Origin: Eubacterium sp.
Lineage (GTDB): Bacteria; Bacillota; Clostridia; Oscillospirales; Acutalibacteraceae
Length of the DNA: 13,724 nucleotides
Direction: 5' to 3'
NCBI GenBank assembly: GCA_029059925.1
Contig: JAIDVA010000363.1
Span: 1-13,724 of the forward strand
Shown here: piece by piece, positions 1 through 6,077 of the stretch
Position numbering within the stretch: the first letter of the stretch is position 1
Layout of the letters: every line of letters starts with the position of its first letter
The notes under the pieces: generated by a model
Database searches by the model: none
Seen by the model: the letters and a program-made list of their open reading frames with translations, nothing else
What the model was told of the DNA's origin: nothing
Translations under genes and position numbers: made by a program

Positions 1-1
1 G

Positions 2-7
2 TATAAT
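2..7 (+). promoter_or_regulatory. Possible -10 box of the phosphoesterase promoter
   Basis: A perfect TATAAT lies at the very edge of the window, about 65 bases before the phosphoesterase start. Its -35 box would lie outside the window, so the promoter cannot be completed. The surrounding DNA is very AT-rich, which makes chance matches common. Confidence 0.4.
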
Positions 8-72
8 ATTTTATTGTATATTTTTTTATAACGTGATATGATTAAAAGTGAAAAATAAAAGGGGGAGTTGAC

Positions 73-1356
73 ATGGCAGTAAAAACAAAAAAAGAAAAAC
101 GGGTATTAACGGCGGAAGAGAAAAAGGCAAGAAGAAAAAAGAGAAGCAGAATAGCATTGGTAGTTGTTGTGGATGTAATTGCCGCAATAATCATATTCCT
201 TTTTGCTTGTACGGGACTTAACAAATCTGCACTAAAATCTAATCTTGAGTTCATTAAGTCTTTTGACATTGTGACATATGATGATCAGCTTGTGCCTGAA
301 ATCGCAGATGATGGATATTATACGTTTGTAACAGACGATGACTTTAATATTATGCAGATAACGGATGTGCATTTAGGTGCCGGCTGTTTCAGTAAGGGCA
401 AGGATGCGAAAGCACTTGAAACCGTTGCTGCAATGGTAAGCGAAGAAAAACCGGATTTGGTTATGGCTACGGGGGATATTGCTTTCCCTATGCCGACACA
501 TTCAGGAACAATTGACAATAAAAATTCGGCAATGCTTTTTGCTGAGCTTATGGAGCAACTCGGTGTTTATTGGGCACCTGTATTCGGTAATCACGATACG
601 GAATCGTATTCGAAATATACACGTGAGGAGATTGCAGAATTCTATTCAAGTGATGCTTATCCGCATTGTCTTTTGCAGCCGGGGCCTGAGGATGTTGACG
701 GCTATTGCAACTATGTGATCAACATAAAGAATTCACAGGGTAAAATTATACAAAGTCTTATTATGCTTGATACGCTGTCATATATAGGTGAAAGAGCAAT
801 TGACGGCATTATTATGAAATATGACAGGATTCACGACAATCAGATTGAATGGTATAAGCAGCAGATTACTTTCCTTACTCAGGAAAATGGAGGAGAAACT
901 CCAAAATCACTTTGCTTTTTCCACATCCCGCTTATTGAATATCAGGATGCATGGACTGAATATGCCGAAAATGGTTATCAGGATACAGATAATGTTAAGC
1001 TTATCTATGGCAAGGTTGGTGAGATTGATGAAATGATTTGCTGTCCTGAAGAAAACTGCGGCTTGTTTGAGGTTGCTAAGAATCTTGGTTCAACGCAGGG
1101 ATTTTTCTGCGGGCACGATCATCTGAATACATATTCGCTTGATTATAAGGGGATACGACTTACATATGGTAATTCTATAGATTATCTTGCATATTTTCAA
1201 ATTGCCAAGTATGGCGCACAAAGAGGATGCACAATGATTAAGGTTAAGCCAAACGGCAGTTTTGATGTTGTACCTGAAAGCTATTATCAGGAAAAATATA
1301 ATGCACTTGATGAAAAAGAAAAACTCAATATGGGTGATTATATGCTCGCAGGATAG
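73..1356 (+). CDS. Membrane-anchored calcineurin-like metallophosphoesterase
   Basis: The 427-residue protein belongs to the dinuclear-metal phosphoesterase superfamily. The metal-site motifs are all present in order: D-V-H at 98-100, G-D at 134-135, G-N-H-D at 172-175, the single His of F-F-H-I-P near 284, and G-H-D-H at 347-350. An intact active site is therefore expected. Residues 1-26 are mostly Lys/Arg/Glu and are followed by a hydrophobic segment at about 27-46. This predicts a single N-terminal membrane anchor with the enzyme outside the cell. F-A-C at 44-46 is faintly lipobox-like, but the long charged tail favours an uncleaved anchor. The start is supported by GGGGGAG six bases upstream. 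The substrate is unknown; relatives act on phosphodiesters, nucleotides or phospho-sugars. It appears to be transcribed alone and ends before a double terminator. Confidence 0.88.
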   Translation: MAVKTKKEKRVLTAEEKKARRKKRSRIALVVVVDVIAAIIIFLFACTGLNKSALKSNLEFIKSFDIVTYDDQLVPEIADDGYYTFVTDDDFNIMQITDVHLGAGCFSKGKDAKALETVAAMVSEEKPDLVMATGDIAFPMPTHSGTIDNKNSAMLFAELMEQLGVYWAPVFGNHDTESYSKYTREEIAEFYSSDAYPHCLLQPGPEDVDGYCNYVINIKNSQGKIIQSLIMLDTLSYIGERAIDGIIMKYDRIHDNQIEWYKQQITFLTQENGGETPKSLCFFHIPLIEYQDAWTEYAENGYQDTDNVKLIYGKVGEIDEMICCPEENCGLFEVAKNLGSTQGFFCGHDHLNTYSLDYKGIRLTYGNSIDYLAYFQIAKYGAQRGCTMIKVKPNGSFDVVPESYYQEKYNALDEKEKLNMGDYMLAG

Positions 1357-1377
1357 TTAAAAAATATCTATGTAATT

Positions 1378-1413
1378 GGTGTTGCGATTTTTGTTTTTAG
1401 AAATTGCAATGCC
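1378..1413 (+). other. Strand-specific 3'-UTR hairpin
   Basis: Bases 1378-1390 can pair with 1401-1413 in a 13-pair stem around a 10-base loop. Three of the pairs are G-U. On the opposite strand those become A-C mismatches, so the structure is favoured only in plus-strand RNA, the 3' UTR of the phosphoesterase. No U tract follows, so it does not look like a terminator. It may affect mRNA stability, or it may be chance in AT-rich DNA. Confidence 0.4.
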
Positions 1414-1457
1414 GATTTGATATAACTTTTGATAAAACAATATTAATAATATCTTAT

Positions 1458-1497
1458 AAAAAAACAGCCGTCAGTTGATTAGCTCAATTGACGGCTG
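1458..1497 (-). terminator. Rho-independent terminator of the acidic-protein gene
   Basis: A 14-pair stem (1465-1478 with 1484-1497, one G-U pair) encloses a 5-base loop. On the minus strand it is followed by seven U residues, from the A run at 1458-1464. This serves the minus-strand gene that ends at 1571. The same hairpin also forms in plus-strand RNA, just before the second hairpin. Confidence 0.85.
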
Positions 1498-1498
1498 C

Positions 1499-1531
1499 AG
1501 CACCCTCTTCTGAGAGGGTGCTTTTATTTTT
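1499..1531 (+). terminator. Rho-independent terminator of the phosphoesterase gene
   Basis: A GC-rich stem (1499-1508 with 1513-1522) closes a 4-base loop and is followed by a T-rich tail on the plus strand. It directly abuts the oppositely oriented terminator, so readthrough between the two convergent genes should be blocked in both directions. Confidence 0.82.
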
Positions 1532-1570
1532 CGGAGTATTGTGTTTTTATGTGGTTTGATTGACGCTTTT

Positions 1571-2146
1571 TTAACAAATCATACCGCTTTCAACCCAGCG
1601 CATAACGGATGGATATTCTTCCTTATAGTTATCAAGCTGTTCGTGATTAGTGTCGATAAATGCCTGCATTTCCTCATAATCCTCAAATTCAAAGGTGAAA
1701 TCCTGCTCAAAGCTGTAGGTTACGGTGAACATTAAGTCAAATATGTCATCTGGTGAGAATTCCTCGAGCATTTTATCTGCAACGATTTCGGTTGTATAGT
1801 CAAGTGCGTTTTTGAGTGTGATTTCAAAATCGTCCTCATCAATCTCAATTGAGTCATTGTTTTCGCAATATTCGGTTATATCACTTTCATCAAAGCCAAG
1901 GTTTTGGAGATATTCAAGCACATCCTCAAAGCCTGTCTCGTTAACCTCGTCATATAATCTGTAAATAAATTCGCCAACAAGATTCTGCAGTGCAGTTGCC
2001 TTGATTACTGCATCGATTTCATGATTTTCCTCGTCTGTAATAACAAAGCCGTCTTCCTTGAAATTTTCCCAAATCAGCTCATAAAAGGTTCTGTGCTGTT
2101 CATTCTCTTGAAAAATTGCTTGCTGAATGTAATTTTCGATATCCAT
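1571..2146 (-). CDS. Very acidic protein of unknown function
   Basis: I do not recognise this 191-residue protein. It is extremely acidic, with 53 Asp/Glu against 8 Lys/Arg. Dense acidic stretches occur around the D-S-I-E-I-D-E-D-D segment and the F-E-F-E-D-Y-E-E segment. There is no signal peptide, membrane segment or obvious catalytic motif, so a soluble cytoplasmic, mostly helical protein is expected. The start was set at the ATG at 2146 because GGAGGAG lies 7 bases upstream; a longer version starting at 2185 would add 13 residues without such a site. It has its own promoter, divergent from the aldose epimerase gene, and a strong terminator. Candidate roles such as cation buffering, protein binding or DNA mimicry are guesses. 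Confidence 0.8.
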   Translation of the reverse strand: MDIENYIQQAIFQENEQHRTFYELIWENFKEDGFVITDEENHEIDAVIKATALQNLVGEFIYRLYDEVNETGFEDVLEYLQNLGFDESDITEYCENNDSIEIDEDDFEITLKNALDYTTEIVADKMLEEFSPDDIFDLMFTVTYSFEQDFTFEFEDYEEMQAFIDTNHEQLDNYKEEYPSVMRWVESGMIC

Positions 2147-2185
2147 TATATTTCTCCTCCGGGTTTTTAAATATAAGATATACAT

Positions 2186-2214
2186 ATTGTAACCGATATG
2201 TATGATATTTTCAA
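2186..2214 (-). promoter_or_regulatory. Sigma-A promoter of the acidic-protein gene
   Basis: Read on the minus strand, TTGAAA (2209-2214) is followed after exactly 17 bases by TACAAT (2186-2191). This is a good sigma-A match, placed about 40 bases before the ATG. Its -35 box is 2 bases from the -35 box of the divergent promoter. Confidence 0.75.
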
Positions 2215-2216
2215 TA

Positions 2217-2245
2217 TTGCATTACAAGTTTATATGATATATAAT
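2217..2245 (+). promoter_or_regulatory. Sigma-A promoter of the aldose epimerase gene
   Basis: TTGCAT (2217-2222) and a perfect TATAAT (2240-2245) are separated by 17 bases. Transcription would start near 2252, leaving a leader of about 30 bases before the TTG start. The promoter may also drive nadE downstream. Confidence 0.75.
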
Positions 2246-2269
2246 AAAATTTAAGATATATGTTTGATT

Positions 2270-2273
2270 GGAG
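2270..2273 (+). promoter_or_regulatory. Ribosome binding site deciding the epimerase start
   Basis: GGAG ends 8 bases before a TTG codon at 2282, the ideal distance. A more upstream in-frame TTG at 2264 lies before this site and has none of its own, so 2282 is the likely start. Confidence 0.7.
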
Positions 2274-2281
2274 CGTTTTTT

Positions 2282-3157
2282 TTGCAGTTTAAAATTACAA
2301 GCGGCGACAGCTTTGCTGTGCTCGGAATAGATGGCGCACAGCTTAATTCATTGGTTAAAGACGGAAGAGAATATCTTTGGCAGGGCAATCCTGAATTTTG
2401 GGCAGGGCAGGCACCTGTCTGCTTTCCGATTGTCGGCGTATTGCCTGACGGTAAGGCTGAGGCATTCGGCAAGGAATGTAATATGAAACGCCACGGTGTT
2501 GCAAGAATCAATCCGTTTGAGGTTTTTGAACAGAAAAAAAACAGTATTACCTTTATTCAGAAAAGCAGTGAAGAGACCAAAAAACAGTTCCCCTTTGACT
2601 ATGAGCTTAAAATAAAATATACCATTGTCGGTGATACTGTTACTAATGAATATATGATTACCAATACAGGCAAGGATAAGCTGCCGTTTGTTATCGGCGG
2701 CCATCCTGCGTTCAACTGTCCTGTTGATGAGGATGAATGCTTTGAGGATTATAAAGTGACTTTTGACAAGCCGATTCATAAGCCTTGCTTAAGACCTGAT
2801 CATCACACAGGACTTGTTGATACGTCTGAACATTATGATGTTATGAATGGTACAGATACTCTTGAATTGCAGCATGATTTATTTGAGGATAAGGATGCAC
2901 TTATTTTTGAAAACTGCGAGGCAAAGTCTGTAACGCTTATCGGCAAAAACGGCAGGGGAATCCGAATGGAGTTTCAGGATATGAATAATCTGCTTATATG
3001 GTCTGCTGTAGGCAATGCACCATTTGTTGCACTTGAGCCGTGGACAGGTATTTCAAGCTGTCTGGATGAAGATGGAATTTTTGAGAATAAAAGGGGAATG
3101 ACCCTATTATTACCGGATGAAACAGTATCTTTTAAATTTAAAATAACAATGATTTAA
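2282..3157 (+). CDS. Aldose 1-epimerase family protein (LacX/GalM-like mutarotase)
   Basis: The 291-residue protein fits the LacX/YeaD branch of the galactose mutarotase family, which interconverts alpha and beta anomers of aldoses in the cytoplasm. Typical features are the early E-Y-L-W-Q-G segment at 30-35 and C-F-P-I-V-G at 47-52. H71 (in K-R-H-G) and H141 (in G-G-H-P-A-F) match the two family histidines, and E252 (in L-E-P-W-T-G) matches the catalytic base. The length is normal for this branch. Translation most likely begins at TTG 2282. Sugar specificity cannot be told from sequence. The gene lies 53 bases upstream of nadE on the same strand without an obvious terminator, so the two may be co-transcribed. 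Confidence 0.88.
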   Translation: MQFKITSGDSFAVLGIDGAQLNSLVKDGREYLWQGNPEFWAGQAPVCFPIVGVLPDGKAEAFGKECNMKRHGVARINPFEVFEQKKNSITFIQKSSEETKKQFPFDYELKIKYTIVGDTVTNEYMITNTGKDKLPFVIGGHPAFNCPVDEDECFEDYKVTFDKPIHKPCLRPDHHTGLVDTSEHYDVMNGTDTLELQHDLFEDKDALIFENCEAKSVTLIGKNGRGIRMEFQDMNNLLIWSAVGNAPFVALEPWTGISSCLDEDGIFENKRGMTLLLPDETVSFKFKITMI

Positions 3158-3186
3158 CAATTTATTTATATTATCTTGTTAAAATC
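3153..3186 (+). other. Inverted repeat over the epimerase stop codon
   Basis: TTTAACAA (3153-3160, containing the stop codon) is a perfect inverted match to TTGTTAAA (3176-3183). The pairing can extend past a one-base bulge with GA/TC. The loop is 15 bases. There is no U tract, so it is a weak terminator at best. The half-sites resemble Rex-type TTGTTAA words, but in the opposite order. Confidence 0.35.
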
Positions 3187-3210
3187 AACTTATAGATGAT
3201 AGGTGATTTA

Positions 3211-5106
3211 ATGAATTACGGATTTTTCAGAGCAGCGGCGGCATCATTAAAACTGAGAGTTGCCGATCCTGAATATAATAAGGAAGAAATAAAAAAGGCA
3301 ATTGATGCGGCTGTGGCTGAAGAGGCGAGGCTGCTTGTCACGCCGGAGCTTTCAATAACAGGCTATACCTGTGCCGATTTGTTTTTTACAAAGGCATTGC
3401 AGAGCTCATCTGAAAGAGCAATCGACGATATTGTAAAGTATACAAGCGGCAAAAATATTGTTGTCGTGGTGGGAATGCCTATTCCGTTTTATAATAGTTT
3501 GTATAATTGTGCTGTAGTGATACAGAATGGTGCGGTTTGCGGTATAGTTCCTAAAAAGCATATTGCGAATTATAATGAGTTTTATGAAAAACGCTGGTTT
3601 GCATCAGGCAGTCAATTCAGAAGCTGTCAACCAATAAATGTTTGCGGATATGATACTCTTATAGGTCCACAGATTTTTGATCTTGGTGAAGGTGCGGTTT
3701 TGGGTGTTGAGCTTTGTGAAGATTTGTGGGTGCCTAATCCGCCAAGCAGTTCACTTGTATGTCACGGTGTAAATATTATCGCTAATCTTTCTGCAAGTGA
3801 TGAGTATGTATCAAAGGCTGAGTACAGACGTGACCTTATATCCAACCAATCGGCAAGATGTATCTGTGGCTATGTTTATGCAGGTGCATCCGTTTATGAA
3901 AGCACAACGGATTTGGTATTCAGCGGTGCAACCTTGGTTGCAGAAAACGGTGCAATCCTTGCCGAGGGTGAACGCTTCAGCAGAGAAAATGTAATCACCT
4001 ATGCAGATATTGATATCGAAAAATTGACAGCACAAAGGCATAATAATATGTCTTTTGAAAATCTGAGCGAGGAAATTGTTTTTTCAAAAATATCAATTAA
4101 GAATGAAAGCAACGACTTAAAATACCGATTTGTTGATTCGCATCCGTTTGTGCCTGCCGATGATGAAAAAAGGCGTGAACGCTGCAAAGAGATTTTTGCA
4201 ATTCAGGCATCGGGACTTGCTAAACGTATTGAGCACGTAGGCTCAAAGGGTGTGGTTGTCGGCATCTCGGGCGGACTTGATTCCACACTTGCACTGCTTG
4301 TCTGTGTGGAGGCAATGAAAATGCTCGGCAGGGATAACAGTGATATACTCGGTATTACAATGCCCGGGTTTGGTACTACCGATAGGACACACGATAATGC
4401 GGTTGAGCTTATGAAGGCTCTCGGTGTTACCGTTAAGGAAATCAGCATCCGTGATGCTTGTATTCAGCATATGCAGGACATTGAGCACGATGAAAGTATA
4501 AAGGATATCACCTACGAAAATACACAGGCGAGGGAGAGAACCCAAATCCTTTTTGACATGGCAAACAAGCATGGTAAGCTTCTTGTGGGTACAGGTGATT
4601 TGAGCGAGCTTGCAATGGGCTGGTGCACGTATAACGGTGACCATATGTCCATGTACGGTGTCAATGCATCTGTTCCGAAAACCCTTGTAAGATACCTTGT
4701 TGAGTATGTTGCAAATGTGAGCGACGAAAAAACAGCCTCCATTTTACTGGATGTGCTTGACACACCTGTTTCACCTGAGCTGCTGCCGCCTGATGAAAAC
4801 GGCGAAATTGCTCAAAAAACGGAGGATAATATCGGGCCGTATGAGCTTCATGATTTTTTTCTATATCACTTTGTTCGTTTTGGATTTGAGAAGGAAAAGC
4901 TGGCAGCGTTGGCACTTAAGGCATTTGACGGTAAGTATAACAGGGATACTGTTAATCGCTGGCTTGAGGTGTTCTTAAAGAGATTTTTTATCAGTCAGTT
5001 CAAACGCTCCTGTATTCCCGATTCACCTAAGGTCGGTTCGGTTTCACTGAGCCCGAGAGGGGATTGGCGAATGCCGAGTGATGCATCTTTTAATGCTTTT
5101 ATTTAG
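3211..5106 (+). CDS. nadE: Glutamine-dependent NAD+ synthase
   Basis: This enzyme makes NAD+ from nicotinate adenine dinucleotide and ATP in the cytoplasm, the last step of NAD synthesis, using ammonia from glutamine. The 631-residue product has the two-domain layout. The N-terminal nitrilase-type glutaminase shows the catalytic triad: E46 (T-P-E-L), K115 (V-P-K-K-H) and C169 (E-L-C-E-D-L-W). The C-terminal synthetase has the pyrophosphate loop S-G-G-L-D-S at 353-358 and the later G-T-G-D-L-S-E-L-A motif. Both active sites look intact. The start was placed at ATG 3211, preceded by AGGTG at 5 bases; an ATG at 3196 would add five residues but has no clear ribosome site. No strong promoter was seen just upstream, so it may be read from the epimerase promoter. 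Confidence 0.96.
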   Translation: MNYGFFRAAAASLKLRVADPEYNKEEIKKAIDAAVAEEARLLVTPELSITGYTCADLFFTKALQSSSERAIDDIVKYTSGKNIVVVVGMPIPFYNSLYNCAVVIQNGAVCGIVPKKHIANYNEFYEKRWFASGSQFRSCQPINVCGYDTLIGPQIFDLGEGAVLGVELCEDLWVPNPPSSSLVCHGVNIIANLSASDEYVSKAEYRRDLISNQSARCICGYVYAGASVYESTTDLVFSGATLVAENGAILAEGERFSRENVITYADIDIEKLTAQRHNNMSFENLSEEIVFSKISIKNESNDLKYRFVDSHPFVPADDEKRRERCKEIFAIQASGLAKRIEHVGSKGVVVGISGGLDSTLALLVCVEAMKMLGRDNSDILGITMPGFGTTDRTHDNAVELMKALGVTVKEISIRDACIQHMQDIEHDESIKDITYENTQARERTQILFDMANKHGKLLVGTGDLSELAMGWCTYNGDHMSMYGVNASVPKTLVRYLVEYVANVSDEKTASILLDVLDTPVSPELLPPDENGEIAQKTEDNIGPYELHDFFLYHFVRFGFEKEKLAALALKAFDGKYNRDTVNRWLEVFLKRFFISQFKRSCIPDSPKVGSVSLSPRGDWRMPSDASFNAFI

Positions 5107-5112
5107 TCAAAC

Positions 5113-5142
5113 AAGAGTTGAACCTTATTTTGTTCGATTCTT
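5113..5142 (+). terminator. Weak terminator or 3'-UTR hairpin after nadE
   Basis: An 11-pair stem (5113-5123 with 5132-5142, two G-U pairs) with an 8-base loop begins seven bases after the nadE stop codon. The following tail has only scattered T residues, so termination would be partial. The lipoprotein gene downstream lacks a convincing promoter and may depend on readthrough. Confidence 0.4.
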
Positions 5143-5180
5143 CTTTGGTTAAGCTATTTATATCATAAGGGGTTTTGTTT

Positions 5181-5915
5181 ATGAAAAAGGTTATTTCTGT
5201 TTCAATGGTTATTGCAATGATTTTTATTCTCAGTGCGTGTTCCTCTGCCGAGTATACGGAGACTCCTGTTACTGTTGCTGTTACGGATGAGAATGGTGAG
5301 GTTGTAACAGATGCACATGGTAATACGGTTACTGAGGTTGTTACCGATGAAAACGGTAATGCAAAAACGGAGACCAAAAAGAACATAACAGTAAAAGAAA
5401 GTAAGAATACAACTGCTGCAAGCAATGATAGCCAGAATAATAACAATAATGACGGCAATAGTGCAAATAATGGCGGCAGTGGCAATTCGGGAAATAACAA
5501 TAACGGCAGCAATAATAATCAAGGCGGCAACGGCTCAAATGGTAATAATACTACTGCCAAGGATGATACAACAAAGCCAACCGAAAAGCCTAAAAAGCGT
5601 GATGTTACAATAACTGTAAATCTGCCATACTATAATGAAAAACCAACTAAGCTTACTTTATATTGGAAGGTAGGCGATGATAAGGAATATACTGCCTTTG
5701 ATCCTGTAGACCTTGTGCTTGACGGTAAGGGGAATAATAAAAAGCAAGAATTCACAATTGAGGATGTCAAGGGTGAGATTCATGCTTATATCGAGCTTGA
5801 AGGTATTGTAATCACACATAATGACGTAATTATCCGTGCAATAGGTGATGATAAAGAACACGGCACCATTACGCCTGTTACCGGCATCGAGATAATGGAT
5901 GGCGGTATGGAATAG
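5181..5915 (+). CDS. Secreted lipoprotein with Asn/Gly-rich linker
   Basis: The 244-residue product has a classic lipoprotein signal: Lys-Lys, a hydrophobic core and lipobox L-S-A-C with the lipidated Cys at 20. After it come degenerate V-T-D-x-x-G repeats (34-59) and a long Asn/Gly/Ser-rich low-complexity linker (about 82-124). A Thr/Lys/Pro stretch leads to a compact C-terminal domain (about 139-244) rich in alternating hydrophobic residues, probably beta-sheet. The layout suggests a membrane-tethered domain held away from the cell by a flexible spacer. I do not recognise the C-terminal domain; a carbohydrate- or peptide-binding fold is possible but unproven. The start at ATG 5181 is set by AAGGGG 8 bases upstream; a TTG two codons earlier is less likely. 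A terminator follows the stop. Confidence 0.85.
   Translation: MKKVISVSMVIAMIFILSACSSAEYTETPVTVAVTDENGEVVTDAHGNTVTEVVTDENGNAKTETKKNITVKESKNTTAASNDSQNNNNNDGNSANNGGSGNSGNNNNGSNNNQGGNGSNGNNTTAKDDTTKPTEKPKKRDVTITVNLPYYNEKPTKLTLYWKVGDDKEYTAFDPVDLVLDGKGNNKKQEFTIEDVKGEIHAYIELEGIVITHNDVIIRAIGDDKEHGTITPVTGIEIMDGGME
5280..5357 (+). repeat. Degenerate V-T-D-x-x-G repeat in the lipoprotein
   Basis: Three related units occur at residues 34-39, 42-47 and 54-59 (VTDENG, VTDAHG, VTDENG), with T-E-V-V before the third. The DNA copies differ in codon choice, so the protein pattern is kept while the nucleotides have diverged. Confidence 0.65.
5424..5552 (+). repeat. Asn/Gly/Ser low-complexity coding tract
   Basis: About 43 codons are dominated by AAT/AAC and GGC, giving a disordered Asn/Gly/Ser linker. 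Such tracts can change length by replication slippage. Confidence 0.75.
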
Positions 5916-5920
5916 TGATT

Positions 5921-5953
5921 AAAAACAGTAGGATTTTCCTGCTGTTTTTTTAT
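5921..5953 (+). terminator. Rho-independent terminator of the lipoprotein gene
   Basis: A 9-pair stem (5925-5933 with 5937-5945, one G-U pair), flanked by an A run and a run of eight or more T, starts about 10 bases after the lipoprotein stop codon. Confidence 0.85.
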
Positions 5954-5971
5954 TTTATGATTATTTTATCA

Positions 5972-6000
5972 TTGAATTTGTAATTTAATAGTGATATAAT
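5972..6000 (+). promoter_or_regulatory. Extended -10 sigma-A promoter of nifJ
   Basis: TTGAAT (5972-5977) and TATAAT (5995-6000) are 17 bases apart, with TG one base before the -10 box (an extended -10). This is the strongest-looking promoter in the window, fitting a highly expressed gene. It predicts a leader of about 70 bases. Confidence 0.8.
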
Positions 6001-6011
6001 TAGTAAGGTTA

Positions 6012-6027
6012 GGTGGATTTATCCATC
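6012..6027 (+). promoter_or_regulatory. Inverted repeat in the nifJ leader, possible operator
   Basis: GGTGGA (6012-6017) pairs with TCCATC (6022-6027), with one G-U pair, around a 4-base centre. It sits just downstream of the predicted transcription start, where a repressor could bind or a small RNA hairpin could form. It does not match a regulator site I know. Confidence 0.35.
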
Positions 6028-6077
6028 ATATGCTAATCTATTTATAATTTTTTATATTAACTTAGGAGGATGTTCCA

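Noticed and set aside
2264..2281. Upstream TTG start for the aldose epimerase
   Set aside because: The ribosome site at 2270-2273 lies after this codon and serves TTG 2282. The extra residues are not expected for the family.
3153..3186. Rex repressor operator
   Set aside because: A Rex site has TTGTTAA first and TTAACAA second with a short gap. Here the order is reversed with a 15-base gap.
4243..4915. Minus-strand ORFs opposite nadE
   Set aside because: nadE is fully conserved in frame with all catalytic motifs. The reverse frames have no ribosome sites or family features.
5099..5538. Long minus-strand ORFs opposite the lipoprotein
   Set aside because: They arise from the Asn/Gly repeat codons read in reverse, giving Leu/Ile/Tyr-rich nonsense. 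The lipoprotein has the signal peptide and ribosome site.
6043..6048. Second TATAAT in the nifJ leader as another promoter
   Set aside because: No acceptable -35 box lies 16-18 bases upstream, and the region is AT-rich enough for chance matches.
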